A DNA stretch of 64,000 nucleotides from NCBI GenBank assembly GCA_965221935.1, contig CBDCSZ010000063.1:133892-197891 (forward strand), read 5' to 3'. Shown here piece after piece: positions 53,932 through 63,159 of this stretch. Under the pieces are notes generated by a model. It was not told the origin of the DNA. It did no database searches and saw nothing but the letters and a program-made list of their open reading frames with translations. The position numbers were made by a program, and so were the translations under genes. Source of the DNA: JAPOXR01 sp965221935. Lineage in GTDB: Bacteria > Pseudomonadota > Alphaproteobacteria > Rhodobacterales > Rhodobacteraceae. The number at the start of each line of letters is the position of its first letter. Position 1 is the stretch's first letter.

Positions 53932-54840
53932 TCAATCGCCGAGCGGGATTTCGCGCGTACCGAGCGCTTCCGCCAAGCTTGACACGGCCGAACCCGGTCT
54001 CAACGGTTGCGGTTGGCTCCTGTGCGGCGCCCATCCCGTCAAATAGATGATTTCGAAGGTAGCGAGCACGCCGCCGCCTTCCCCCGCATGTTCCGCGCCA
54101 TAAATCTCGACCAGCCTGGCAAGCATTTTGCGCGTGAGGCCCCCTCCCCGGTCGCACATCGCATTGGTTTCCCCCAGGCCCCGCAAATCATGCATCAGGC
54201 TCACCGGGTCCGGATACTCGATCCGCATTCGGTCAACGTCGGCAACCGGCAACGCAAATCCCGCCCGCTGAAGCGCCCCGCCAAGATCGCGGATTTCTCC
54301 CATGGGTGCCACGCGCGGACTCAACCCGCCCGCTACTTCGATCTCGGCAGCTGCCAGGCAGCTCCGCAACTCCCACAATGTTTCCCCACCAAAGACCGCA
54401 CCCATGAAGAGCCCGTCCGGAACCAGGCACCGCCGCAACTGCACCAAGGCGCCCACGAGATCGTTCGCCCAGTGAAGGGTCAGACCTCCCACGGCCAGAT
54501 TGAAGCACTGCTCGGAAAACGGTAGCGCCTCTTCATCCGCGACCACGGTGACGGCATCGGAGACACGGGCTGCCTCGGATGCCATTTTCGTACTGGCGTC
54601 CACCTGAACCAGAAAATCGATCCCGAAGTTACCGCGCAGTGCTTTCGCGAATGTTCCCCTTCCGGTACCCAGCACCAGCGCATTCGGGAAGCCGCGATTC
54701 ACTTCCCCAAGTCGGGCCACAAGACTGTCCCTGAAAGTCGCGTGAAGGGGATGCGTTTTCGTGAGAGTCTTGGCCGACCGGTGACGCCTTTGACTCCAGA
54801 CCCGCCGGTCGATGAATTGCTCCTTCGCGCTTCTCTGCAT
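53932..54840 (-). CDS. SAM-dependent methyltransferase, NDUFAF5/BioC-like
   Basis: About 302 residues of a class I methyltransferase. The N-terminus FIDRRVWSQRRHRSAKTL, then GTGRGTFAKALRG (SAM loop; the usual GxGxG is GTGRG), DASTKMASEAA (acidic loop) and FNLAVGGLTLHWANDLVGAL (motif IV) match the alphaproteobacterial group related to mitochondrial NDUFAF5, which hydroxylates or methylates complex I parts, and to BioC. Chemistry cannot be assigned from sequence. It lies between DUF1489 and hemH on the minus strand. The frame is intact. Confidence 0.8.
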   Translation of the reverse strand: MQRSAKEQFIDRRVWSQRRHRSAKTLTKTHPLHATFRDSLVARLGEVNRGFPNALVLGTGRGTFAKALRGNFGIDFLVQVDASTKMASEAARVSDAVTVVADEEALPFSEQCFNLAVGGLTLHWANDLVGALVQLRRCLVPDGLFMGAVFGGETLWELRSCLAAAEIEVAGGLSPRVAPMGEIRDLGGALQRAGFALPVADVDRMRIEYPDPVSLMHDLRGLGETNAMCDRGGGLTRKMLARLVEIYGAEHAGEGGGVLATFEIIYLTGWAPHRSQPQPLRPGSAVSSLAEALGTREIPLGD

Positions 54841-54869
54841 GCAGCACGATCCTTCGAATCCGGCGGTCT

Positions 54870-55322
54870 TCAGCGAACCCCGATTGACGCCAGTGCGTCG
54901 CGCATGTCCTGCGGAAGGTCACTCAACCCGCTGCCCACTTCCGGAAGGTCGTCGGGCGATTCCTCTTCGCTGAAGTACCGCCAGCCCTGGAACGGCCGCT
55001 TCGGCTTCGGAACCGTGCGTATCAGGGTTGGTTCGAAGATGAGAACGGCCCGTCGGCGCCCCTGCTCGTCGAAGTCGCTCACAATATCGGTTATTCGCTG
55101 ACGAACCAGGATTCTGTGCCGAATGACCCAGTAGATGGAACCGCCGTCCAAGAGCTCGAGGCGCCGTCTCGGCATATTGCGCGTCCAATGTCGTGGCCGC
55201 GGGTCCCGACCCTGCCCTTCTCGCTGGGCGGCCCGCCGATTCTGCCATTGGCGCAAGTCTTCAACCGAATTCACTCCCACACACAGTTTTAAGAGGTGCA
55301 GCACGGTTCCTCTTGCCTCCAT
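54870..55322 (-). CDS. DUF1489 family protein
   Basis: About 150 residues from the internal ATG 55322 (MEARGTVLHLLKL); the upstream frame is unlike the family. LLKLCVGVNSVEDLRQW, HWTRNMPRRRLELLDGGSIYWVIR and RPFQGWRYFSEEESPDDLP are the recurring features of DUF1489, a family largely confined to alphaproteobacteria. Function unknown; a basic surface and the RRR-LDGGSIYWV core suggest it might bind nucleic acid or a carrier protein, but that is a guess. It is the first gene of a minus-strand group with the methyltransferase and hemH. Confidence 0.88.
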   Translation of the reverse strand: MEARGTVLHLLKLCVGVNSVEDLRQWQNRRAAQREGQGRDPRPRHWTRNMPRRRLELLDGGSIYWVIRHRILVRQRITDIVSDFDEQGRRRAVLIFEPTLIRTVPKPKRPFQGWRYFSEEESPDDLPEVGSGLSDLPQDMRDALASIGVR

Positions 55323-55496
55323 TCCTTGCGAGCGGCCGTCCAAGCGAAGTGTGCCCATACTGATCGCGGTTTCTCCTTTGACGCAACACCTCTCCTTGAG
55401 TCTTGGAGCGTCCAGAGATTCACAGTCCCGGAAAAGGTTTTGCTCCGCAATCGATTCCGCTAAAAGTCCCTTGCCTCTCGAACACAGGGTTGCGTG

Positions 55497-56264
55497 ATGT
55501 TGCGAATTGAAAACCTTGCCAAGTCTTTCGGCGGCGTTCGGGCGCTTGCTGGCTGCACACTACGATTGGGTCGAGGCCGCATAACGGGGATGATCGGTCC
55601 CAACGGTGCCGGAAAGACAACTCTCTTCAACATCGTCGCAGGGGCATATCCGCCGAGCGAAGGCCGCGTCTTGTTCGAAGATACAGACATAACCGGTACT
55701 CCGGCGCACATCCTCTTCCACAAGGGCATAGTCCGTACATTCCAGATCCCGCAAGAGTTCGGGCGGTTGACCGTACTGGAAAACTTGATGACCGTTCCGG
55801 CGCGCCAGCCCGGAGAACAACTGCGCAACGTCTGGTTGCATTCGGCCCGCGTTGGAGAAGTCGAGCGGGAAGTCCGTGCCCGCGCGCAAGATACCCTCCG
55901 GTTTCTCGGGCTGGACGGCCTTCGCGACAGCCTTGCGCAAACGTTATCCGGGGGCCAGAAAAAGCTTCTGGAATTGGGCCGCACGATGATGGCGGATCCG
56001 AAGCTGGTGCTGCTCGATGAACCGGGCGCGGGAGTCAACCCCACCCTCCTTGTCGACCTTGGTGAGCGCATTCAGCGTTTGAACGCTGAACGCGGCTATA
56101 CGATTTGCATCATCGAGCACAACATCGAACTGATTTCCAAGCTCTGCGACCGAATCGTCGTGCTGTCGGAAGGGCGACTGCTCGCCGAAGGAAAATTCGA
56201 CGAGATCCGTAACAACCCGGCGGTGCTTGAAGCCTATCTCGGCCATCAGGAACCCGACGAATGA
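55497..56264 (+). CDS. livG: Branched-chain amino-acid ABC transporter ATPase LivG
   Basis: A 255-residue ATPase of the Liv (HAAT) system. Walker A MIGPNGAGKTT, signature LSGGQKKLLELG, Walker B LVLLDEPGAGVNP and the H-loop IEHNIEL are all in place, and LivG-specific FEDTDITGTP and KGIVRTFQIP are present. ATG 55497 (or the adjacent GTG 55494) starts it. It overlaps livF by 4 bp (ATGA), so it is the first gene of the livGFHM operon on the plus strand. It powers import of branched-chain amino acids or other hydrophobic substrates bound by the LivK protein encoded nearby. Confidence 0.95.
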   Translation: MLRIENLAKSFGGVRALAGCTLRLGRGRITGMIGPNGAGKTTLFNIVAGAYPPSEGRVLFEDTDITGTPAHILFHKGIVRTFQIPQEFGRLTVLENLMTVPARQPGEQLRNVWLHSARVGEVEREVRARAQDTLRFLGLDGLRDSLAQTLSGGQKKLLELGRTMMADPKLVLLDEPGAGVNPTLLVDLGERIQRLNAERGYTICIIEHNIELISKLCDRIVVLSEGRLLAEGKFDEIRNNPAVLEAYLGHQEPDE

Positions 56265-56968
56265 CGCCCGTACTTTCGATTGAAGGCGTTACTGGCGGCT
56301 ACGGGGACGCAGATATCATCCACGACCTTTCGCTCCGAGTGGATCCGGGAGAGATTGTTGTCGTCGTGGGGCCGAACGGCTCCGGCAAGTCGACCGCGCT
56401 CCGCGCGGTCTTCGGAGTTCTCAACCTGTCCAGCGGTAGTGTTTGCCTGGAAGGCGATGACATAACCGACCTTCGCACCGCCGATATCGTTCGCCGCGGC
56501 GTATGCTACGTGCCTCAGGTGGGGAACGTATTTCCGTCGCTCACCGTCAAGGAAAACCTCGAAATGGGCGGATACGTCCGCAAGAGCGGCGTGGGAGGCC
56601 GAATCGAAGAGATCTACGAGATGTTTCCAGTGCTCCGGGAAAAGCACCGGCAGGCCGCCGGGACCCTCTCCGGCGGACAACGCCAAATGGTCGCGATTGG
56701 CAAGGCACTGATGCTGGAGCCGCGCATTCTGTTGCTTGATGAACCTTCCGCCGGACTTTCGCCGGTCTTGCAGTCCGAGGTATTCCGCATCGTCAAGCAC
56801 ATAAACGATCAAGGTACGCCGGTCTTGATGGTTGAGCAGAACGCGCGCCGCGCCCTGGAAATGTCCGACCGCGGTTATGTCCTGGTGGAAGGCCGCAACC
56901 GTGCCGAGGGTACGGGGCAGGCGCTTGCCGCAGACACGGAAATCGCGCGGATGTTCCTTGGGGCGTGA
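56261..56968 (+). CDS. livF: Branched-chain amino-acid ABC transporter ATPase LivF
   Basis: A 235-residue second ATPase. Walker A VVGPNGSGKSTALRAV, signature TLSGGQRQMVAIG, Walker B ILLLDEPSAGLSP. The LivF-specific GVCYVPQVGNVFPSLTVKENLEMG is clear, and it ends RMFLGA, typical of LivF. It forms the heterodimer with LivG. It overlaps livG by 4 bp and precedes livH by 3 bp. Confidence 0.95.
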   Translation: MTPVLSIEGVTGGYGDADIIHDLSLRVDPGEIVVVVGPNGSGKSTALRAVFGVLNLSSGSVCLEGDDITDLRTADIVRRGVCYVPQVGNVFPSLTVKENLEMGGYVRKSGVGGRIEEIYEMFPVLREKHRQAAGTLSGGQRQMVAIGKALMLEPRILLLDEPSAGLSPVLQSEVFRIVKHINDQGTPVLMVEQNARRALEMSDRGYVLVEGRNRAEGTGQALAADTEIARMFLGA

Positions 56969-56971
56969 TTC

Positions 56972-57865
56972 GTGTCCAACTTCATCAGCTTCTACCTGCT
57001 GCCCGGAGTCGTACTGGGCTGCATTTACGCGCTGGGAGCCATTGGCGTTTCACTGGTCTTCGGCAACCTGCGGTTTGCCAACTTTGCGCACGGATCCCTG
57101 ATGACGCTTGGTGCGTATGTGACGCTCTCATTCAGTCTCGCGACCAACCTGCACCCGCTTGCGGCTCTGCCGATCGCAATGCTTGTAACCGGCGCCGTCG
57201 CAGTCGGACTGGATCGGGCATTCCTGCGACCATTTCGCGCCAGCGTACCCGTAATCCTGTTGATCGCATCATTGGGCGTCGCGCTCATGGTTCGGTCGGC
57301 AATTCAGCTCACCTGGGGCGTGGACCTTCGTTCGTTTTCTACGGGCACCATCCAGAAACCATTTGTCCTCTTCGAGACGGTCCGCATTCTTCCCCGGCAT
57401 GTCCTGATCGTGCTGGTTGCATTTGGACTCATGCTTGCCCTGCATTGGCTAATAACTCGTACGAAAATCGGCCGAGCGATGCGGGCGATGAGCGATTCCC
57501 CCGAATTGGCCCGGCTTACGGGCATTGATACCGAACGGGTCATCCTCGCCACCTGGATGATCGCCGGGGGACTTGCCGCAGCTGCCGGCACACTGCTTGG
57601 AATGGACACGATCGTTCGCCCGACCATGGGCTTCGAAATGCTGCTCCCCATTTTTGCGGCGGCAATTCTTGGAGGCATCGGCCGGCCGTACGGGGCCATG
57701 GCCGGAGGGTTGGTGATCGGCATCGCGCAGGAATTGGTCGCCTATCCATGGATCGGTAACGAGCCTCTTATTTCGCCGAGCTACAAGGAAGGTGTGGCTT
57801 TCGCTCTGATGGTCGCGATGCTGATCTGGCGACCGAGCGGACTGTTCGCGGGACGGCAATTCTGA
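56972..57865 (+). CDS. livH: Branched-chain amino-acid ABC transporter permease LivH
   Basis: A 297-residue permease with about eight membrane helices. GCIYALGAIGVSLVFGNLRFANFAHGSLMTLGAYV is the family hallmark at the N-terminus (read in two parts around residue 20). A later IGRAMRAMSDSPELARLTGID includes the EAA-like coupling loop, and GGIGRPYGAMAGGLVIGIAQ follows. It pairs with LivM in the membrane. The start is GTG 56972, 3 bp after livF, and the stop overlaps livM by one base, so the operon is tightly packed. Confidence 0.94.
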   Translation: MSNFISFYLLPGVVLGCIYALGAIGVSLVFGNLRFANFAHGSLMTLGAYVTLSFSLATNLHPLAALPIAMLVTGAVAVGLDRAFLRPFRASVPVILLIASLGVALMVRSAIQLTWGVDLRSFSTGTIQKPFVLFETVRILPRHVLIVLVAFGLMLALHWLITRTKIGRAMRAMSDSPELARLTGIDTERVILATWMIAGGLAAAAGTLLGMDTIVRPTMGFEMLLPIFAAAILGGIGRPYGAMAGGLVIGIAQELVAYPWIGNEPLISPSYKEGVAFALMVAMLIWRPSGLFAGRQF

Positions 57866-58815
57866 TGGATCCGTCCGCGCTTTACGGTTATGGGCTTTAC
57901 GGCGTGTCGCTGCTGACCATGGGCGGGATCTATGCGGTCCTTTGCCTGGGCCTGAATTTGCAATGGGGTGTAACCGGAATTCTCAATGTCGGAATCGCGG
58001 GATTCTTCGCGATTGGCGCATATATCAGCGCCATTCTGACGAGCCCGGATTCGCCGTATCATCTCGGCGGCTACGGACTTCCGGTCGCAATTGCGCTGCC
58101 TGCGGCCATGCTCGGAAGCGCCCTGGTTTCCTATGCGGTCGGGCAAATTTGCATACGGCTACGATCCGACTATCTCGCAATTGCCACGATTGGGATCAGC
58201 GAAATCTTCCGCCTGATCCTCAAGGTCGAAGTCTGGGCGACCAACGGGGCCCGTGGCGTGGCGCTGGTACCCCGCCCGTTTGAGGAGCTTCCGGAGCCGT
58301 ACGGTCAACTCGCCTTCATGACGTTGGTGCTCGCCTTCGTTGCAGTTCTTTACTATCTCCTGCAACGCGCCGCGCGATCCCCATGGGGACGCGCCATGGC
58401 CGCCATCCGTGACAATGAGGGGACGGCCCGTTCGATTGGGAAAGACGTGGACCGGCGGCGTCTACAGGCGTTCATTCTCGGGTCTTCCGTCATGGGTCTG
58501 GCTGGCGCCCTGACAGCACATTATCTCAAATTCGTCGACCCCCACGCTGCCGAGCCCCTCACTTCGACATTTCTGGTTTGGGTCATGTTGATCGCGGGCG
58601 GCAGCGGAAACAACCGGGGAGCAATTCTCGGCGCCTTCCTGTTGTGGACGGTTTGGTCGGGAACCGAAATCGTCGCGGGATTCCTGCCGGGAGAGCTCTC
58701 GGTTCGGGTCGCCTACGTGCGCGTATTCCTGATCGGACTCCTGCTACAGATCGTGTTGCAGAAGTTCCCGGGTGGGATCCTTCCTGAGCGGCGATCCCGA
58801 CACACCGACGGTTGA
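57865..58815 (+). CDS. livM: Branched-chain amino-acid ABC transporter permease LivM
   Basis: A 316-residue permease. LGLNLQWGVTGILNVGIAGFF (residues 27-47), the LRSDYLAIATIGISEIFRLI coupling segment and GRAMAAIRDNEGTARSIGKD are typical of LivM. Together with LivH it forms the channel. The operon ends here with an excellent terminator (58816-58842), and livK lies on the opposite strand beyond it. The binding protein is thus encoded separately. Confidence 0.95.
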   Translation: MDPSALYGYGLYGVSLLTMGGIYAVLCLGLNLQWGVTGILNVGIAGFFAIGAYISAILTSPDSPYHLGGYGLPVAIALPAAMLGSALVSYAVGQICIRLRSDYLAIATIGISEIFRLILKVEVWATNGARGVALVPRPFEELPEPYGQLAFMTLVLAFVAVLYYLLQRAARSPWGRAMAAIRDNEGTARSIGKDVDRRRLQAFILGSSVMGLAGALTAHYLKFVDPHAAEPLTSTFLVWVMLIAGGSGNNRGAILGAFLLWTVWSGTEIVAGFLPGELSVRVAYVRVFLIGLLLQIVLQKFPGGILPERRSRHTDG

Positions 58816-58842
58816 GCGCGGTCCCCGATCCAGGGACCGCGC
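58816..58842. terminator. Bidirectional terminator between livM and livK
   Basis: GCGCGGTCCC (58816-58825) and GGGACCGCGC (58833-58842) form a perfect 10-bp stem with a 7-nt loop between convergent livM and livK. It is followed by CCAAAA, giving only a weak T tract on the minus strand, but the stem is very stable. Confidence 0.8.
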
Positions 58843-58879
58843 CCAAAATCACTGGACAGATTCCAAGTCTCGAAGCGGA

Positions 58880-60086
58880 TTACAGACGGCTGGCCTCGAA
58901 CATGCCCGAAGCACCAACATCGTGCCGATTGTAAATTCCCGCGACATCTCCGTTCTCGTCGAAATCACAACTTCCGGAAGCACCTTGGTAGTTGATCGCC
59001 GTACCGGCCCGGATCAGTTCCACCGCGCGTGCCCAGTCCCCGGGACCCACGACCTCGCCAGGCCCGGAAGCGACCGCACGCAGGGATGCCGCTATCGCAC
59101 CCCGATCTGTCGAACCGGCATGCTCTACGGCAAGTGCGAGGAGCATTGCTGCGTCAAATCCTTGCGCAACGTAAGGCGAATGCGCATAACCACCGGCTGC
59201 CGTAATCGATTCATCGAAGGCCATGAACGAGTCGGAACCTTCATCCGAAGCGGCGGCTGTAAATATGGTATTTCCGGCAAGCGAATCGGCGCCAAGTTGT
59301 TCAATCACACTCGGGTCGACCATTCCGTCGGCACCAAGGAACTTGTCAAAGAAACCGTTTTCCAGGCTCTGCCGCATGATGAGAATGCCGCTGCCGTCGT
59401 AATACGCAAACAACACCAGCGCATCCACTTCGCCCTGGGCCAGCGTTGCAAGTTCGGCGCGATACGATGCCTTGTTCGGTTCGTGCATCTGATCGCCGGC
59501 GATGGTTCCGCCCATTGACGTAAAGGCGTCCCGGAAAACCGTGGCGAGACCCGTGTTGTAGTCATCATTCGTGAAGGTCATCGCTACCGAATCGTATCCT
59601 AGCGACCGCGCGAGTTCTGCGAGCGCCACGCCCTGATAGGCGTCGGATGGCGCCACTCGGTACACAAGGTCGTTGTCCTCCAGGCCGCTGATCACGGGCG
59701 CAGTAGCGGATGGCGACACCGAGACCACTCCGGCAGGTATGGTGACCGACTGCGTGGCACCCAGCGTGCCGCCGGAGCAAAATCGCGCCGACGATGGCGG
59801 TGACCTGGTCCACGTGCACCAGCTTGGTGGCCGCATCGACCGCCGCCTTGGCGTCGCACTGGCTGTCAGCAATGATCAGTTCCAGTTCCCCGCCAAGCAC
59901 CCCTCCGGCTTCATTGATCTGATCGACCGCGTGTTGTTCTCCTTCCACTATCTTGGCAACGAGCGCAGGGATCGGGCCCGTAACCGCAGAAAGCGATCCC
60001 AGTTTGACATTTTGGGCCTGGGCCGCGCCGACCAAAAATATGGTTGCAAACAAAGCGGACCCGGCCGGCAAAAGATATCTGTACAT
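58880..60086 (-). CDS. livK: Branched-chain amino-acid ABC binding protein LivK with a one-base insertion
   Basis: From ATG 60086 it encodes a signal peptide (MYRYLLPAGSALFATIF, cleavage after AQAQ) and a periplasmic binding protein of the Peripla_BP_6 group (GSLSAVTGPIPALVAKIVEGEQ; VDQINEAGGVLGGELELII; HVDQVTAIVGAI). Here the frame breaks: the AAAA run at 59779-59782 (TTTT on the coding strand) should have three, giving AI-CSGGTLGATQSVTIPAG. The rest is clean to SSMFEASRL-type end (stop 58880), about 400 residues in total. It should bind leucine/isoleucine/valine or similar for LivGFHM. It lies convergent to the operon on the minus strand. Confidence 0.88.
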
Positions 60087-60257
60087 TGAATCCTCCGACA
60101 AAGACGCGAATTTGGCCCGCCGTCCCACCGCACAAGCCCATTTCGCGCAATGATTCGTTTCTTGCAGCCTAGCACAACGCGCATCGCTTGGGCTTGATTT
60201 CGCGCCGAAAAAGCAGAATTTTGCGTCCCGGGCTGCCGCAGCCGGATTCCGCGGGTT

Positions 60258-61660
60258 ATGTTCCCGTCTGTTCCGAAGGGTCTTGCATGTACTCAACCGA
60301 TCTTCAAACGCAGCTTCAGGAAAATGCTGGCAGGACGGCTGGTAGTTTCCGCCGGTGATCTCGACCGTCACAGCCGCGACGAAGCACATTTGCCCCCGGC
60401 CAGGCCGGACGCCGTCGTTTACCCGGAGAACACGCAGGAAGTCGTCCGAATCGTCCAGTGCTGCGCGGCGCATCTTTGCCCAATCATTCCCTTCGGCGTG
60501 GGAACATCTTTGGAGGGACACGTGATTCCTGCTCGCGGGGGCGTTTCTCTCGACATGACGCGCATGGCGAACGTCCTCGAAGTTCATTCGGAAGATCTCG
60601 ACGTTGTGGTCCAGCCAGGAGTTACCCGCCGGCAGTTGGATCTTTACCTTCGAGATACAGGGCTGTTCTTTCCCGTCGACCCGGGCGCGGACGCAACCCT
60701 TGGGGGCATGGCGGCGACCCGAGCTTCCGGCACCAATGCGGTGCGATATGGCACGATGCGGGAAAACGTGCTGGCACTTGAGGTGGTGCTCGCCGATGGC
60801 CGGAACATCCATGCGGGCAGCCGTACAAGAAAATCATCTTCGGGCTACGACCTCAAGAGCCTGTTCATTGGCTCGGAAAGGCACACTTGGAATCATCACG
60901 GAACTTACTCTGCGCCTCTACGGCCGACCAGAAGAGGTGGCTTCCGCTGTATGCGCTTTCAATGACTTGGATGGAGCGGTCGAAGCTGTAATCCTAACGA
61001 TACAATCCGGCATCCCGGTCGCGCGTATCGAGCTACTGGACGAGGTCCAGATGCGCGGAATGAACGTGCACAGCGAGTTGGGATATCCGGAGCTTCCAAC
61101 GCTATTTCTTGAATTCCACGGAACGCGCAACGGCGTCGCGGAACAGTCCGAACAATTTGGCGCAATAGCGGAATCGTACGGAGGGCAAGGTTTCCAGTGG
61201 GCAACGGCGACCGAGGATCGCAACCGTCTTTGGCGGGCGCGCCACGATGCCTATTACGCCGCAAAGGCGCTCCGGCCTGGAGCCGAGGGTTATGTGACCG
61301 ATGTCTGCGTGCCAATTTCGCGCCTAGCCGATTGCCATTCGGGAAACCCGCCTCGACCTGAAGGAGTCGAAATTGCAGGCACCCCTTGTCGGTCATGTCG
61401 GAGACGGAAATTTCCATCTGTCCATACTCATCGACCCCAACAAAGAAGGGGAAACCGAAGAAGCCAGCCGCCTTGCCGACCGACTCGCCATTCGCTCCCT
61501 TGCCATGGATGGCACAGTTACCGGCGAGCATGGCGTGGGAAGCGGCAAGCGAAAACACATGCGGGCAGAACACGGAGGCGGCTGGGAGGTGATGGGAGAA
61601 CTGAAGCGGACACTCGATCCCCAAAACATCCTGAATCCCGGCAAGATCGTGCCGGATTGA
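60258..61660 (+). CDS. FAD-linked oxidase (D-lactate/glycolate dehydrogenase-like), two frameshifts
   Basis: About 465 residues in three frames. The N-terminal FAD-binding part reads DRHSRDEAHLPPARPDAVVYP, FGVGTSLEGHVIPARGGVSLDMTRM and GADATLGGMAATRASGTNAVRYG, typical of GlcD/Dld enzymes. One extra A in the run at 60877-60879 breaks GSE-GTLGIITELTLRL, and one extra C at 61335-61336 breaks ADC-IRETRLDLKESKLQAPLVGHVGDGNFH. Correcting both gives a normal C-terminal FAD-oxidase domain ending NPGKIVPD. The enzyme would oxidise a 2-hydroxy acid such as D-lactate or glycolate and pass electrons to the respiratory chain. It is divergent from livK. Confidence 0.85.
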
Positions 61661-61994
61661 CAGCGGTTTCTCCCATTTCACCGAAGAGAAATCCCACAAC
61701 TCTCGAACTGGAGAATGACGATTCTTGCCGTCTCCTCTCGTTCCGCGGCCGTCCCGTATCCGTTTTGGCGAATGATTTGCGAGGTCCCGCGAGGCAAGGT
61801 TCTTGCCATTCTCGCACACTCATCTTCCGCTTCGGGACGGCGATTGGTCCGGCTTCAGGCGCCACCGGCAAGCAAAGACTTTTCCCGGAGAGCCATTCGC
61901 AGCTTTCGCCAGAAGCGGGCCGGGCGAATCGGATGCGCCAAGTCCGGTCTTCCGCCTTGCATAGTTCCTCGCTGTCCGCTACATCGGCATTGCT
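61661..61994. other. 334 bp before tRNA-Arg, no gene recognised
   Basis: Separates the FAD oxidase stop from tRNA-Arg. No coding sequence or terminator could be supported. The tRNA promoter should be near its end. Confidence 0.4.
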
Positions 61995-62072
61995 GCGCCG
62001 GTAGCTCAGCTGGATCAGAGCACCAGACTACGAATCTGGGGGTCGGGGGTTCGAATCCTCCCCGGCGCGCCA
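61995..62072 (+). tRNA. tRNA-Arg (ACG), CCA encoded
   Basis: A 78-nt cloverleaf: acceptor GCGCCGG...CCGGCGC, D-arm GTAGCTCAGCTGGATCAGAGC, anticodon stem and loop CCAGACTACGAATCTGG with anticodon ACG, T-arm GGGGGTTCGAATCCTCCCC, and encoded CCA. The first anticodon base is normally modified to inosine to read CGU, CGC and CGA. Confidence 0.96.
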
Positions 62073-63159
62073 TTGTTCAATTTTAAATTCCGGCATCTCT
62101 CCTTCCCTGTTCTAGTCGCGGATTTCGGATCGCGGAGATGGTTAGATTGACGCACCGGGGCGGACATGCCCGGGAACGGGAACGGCGTATTCTCGCAGGC
62201 GATAAGTCGTGCATTCGATCAGGAAGATAATACGGCCGGTCGGTGGTGGTTCGCCAAAGGAGAACCCCGGTTTCATGGGTGCCTCCCTCCCCGCCGATTC
62301 GAATTGTGGACCAGAAACAATGCAGGATTCTATTGTGCACAACAATGCGAAGTACCGGGCACACAGTGCAAGATCGAGCCAATTCGCCGATTGCTGTTTC
62401 AACAACCTGTTCGACGCCATCTCTCTCCCTTTTTCCTTGTCCGCATCTGCCCCGGCGTGGTTCGAGCGCGTGAATCCGGAAGGGGTTGACATCCCGTTTA
62501 CCCGGAACGAATTCGATACCCTGTCCCTGCACTTGCTGGACTTCGGGAGTCCAGGGCATGTTTCCGAACGGCGAATTCCTGTCGCCACGGAAGTAAGATG
62601 TCTTGGCAACTGCGCCAGCGTGATCTCCTGGCAAGCATGCGAACTAGCGTGACTTTGCGTTGCCGGTTGTGGCTGGGCCAGTGATCGCATTTCAGCGCCG
62701 GACGCCGCCCAGATTGACCTCCTCGGCAGAAGATCTAGCTCCAATTGGGTAGGAATTTTCTTGTTTCGAAACGATCGCGGCCTTCACGGACAGGACCGCT
62801 CAACAATGGGACCGTCGCCACTACTGAAAGCTACAAGGAAACCGGTTCTCAAGACAAAATTCAGGCGGGAACAGACTGCGTGGTAGAAATGGCGATCAGG
62901 CGCGTTCGAACTCTCTTCCTGGAAGTATGCAATTCAAAGGATGGTCCACGCGATTGCTCATCTTCCAAGGAGCCTGGAATTCTTCCAATCCAGTTGCGCA
63001 GATTTGCAATTCCAGTTTCCAGCACGTCCCGCGACGCGGTCCTTCACAAGGAGGCCGACACCCGAAATGGTTGGTCTCGGCTACCGATCATCGCTTCTTC
63101 CGGTTCGCCGGCGGCGGGAGGCCGTAGCCGCAAGCCCAGCAAGCGCGAATGCGCGATGG
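62073..63159. other. 1087 bp without a recognised gene
   Basis: A long gap between tRNA-Arg and asmA. The best candidate is a 147-codon frame on the plus strand (62209-62652, with a stretch reading FTRNEFDTLSLHLLDFGSPG), but it has no plausible ribosome-binding site or family resemblance and I do not call it. No IS ends, attL/attR copies of the tRNA 3' end or strong hairpins were noticed. It may be decayed coding DNA. Confidence 0.4.

Noticed and set aside
62209..62652. A 147-codon plus-strand frame after tRNA-Arg as a new gene
   Set aside because: No ribosome-binding site, no recognisable domain, no operon partner; it cannot be supported from sequence alone.
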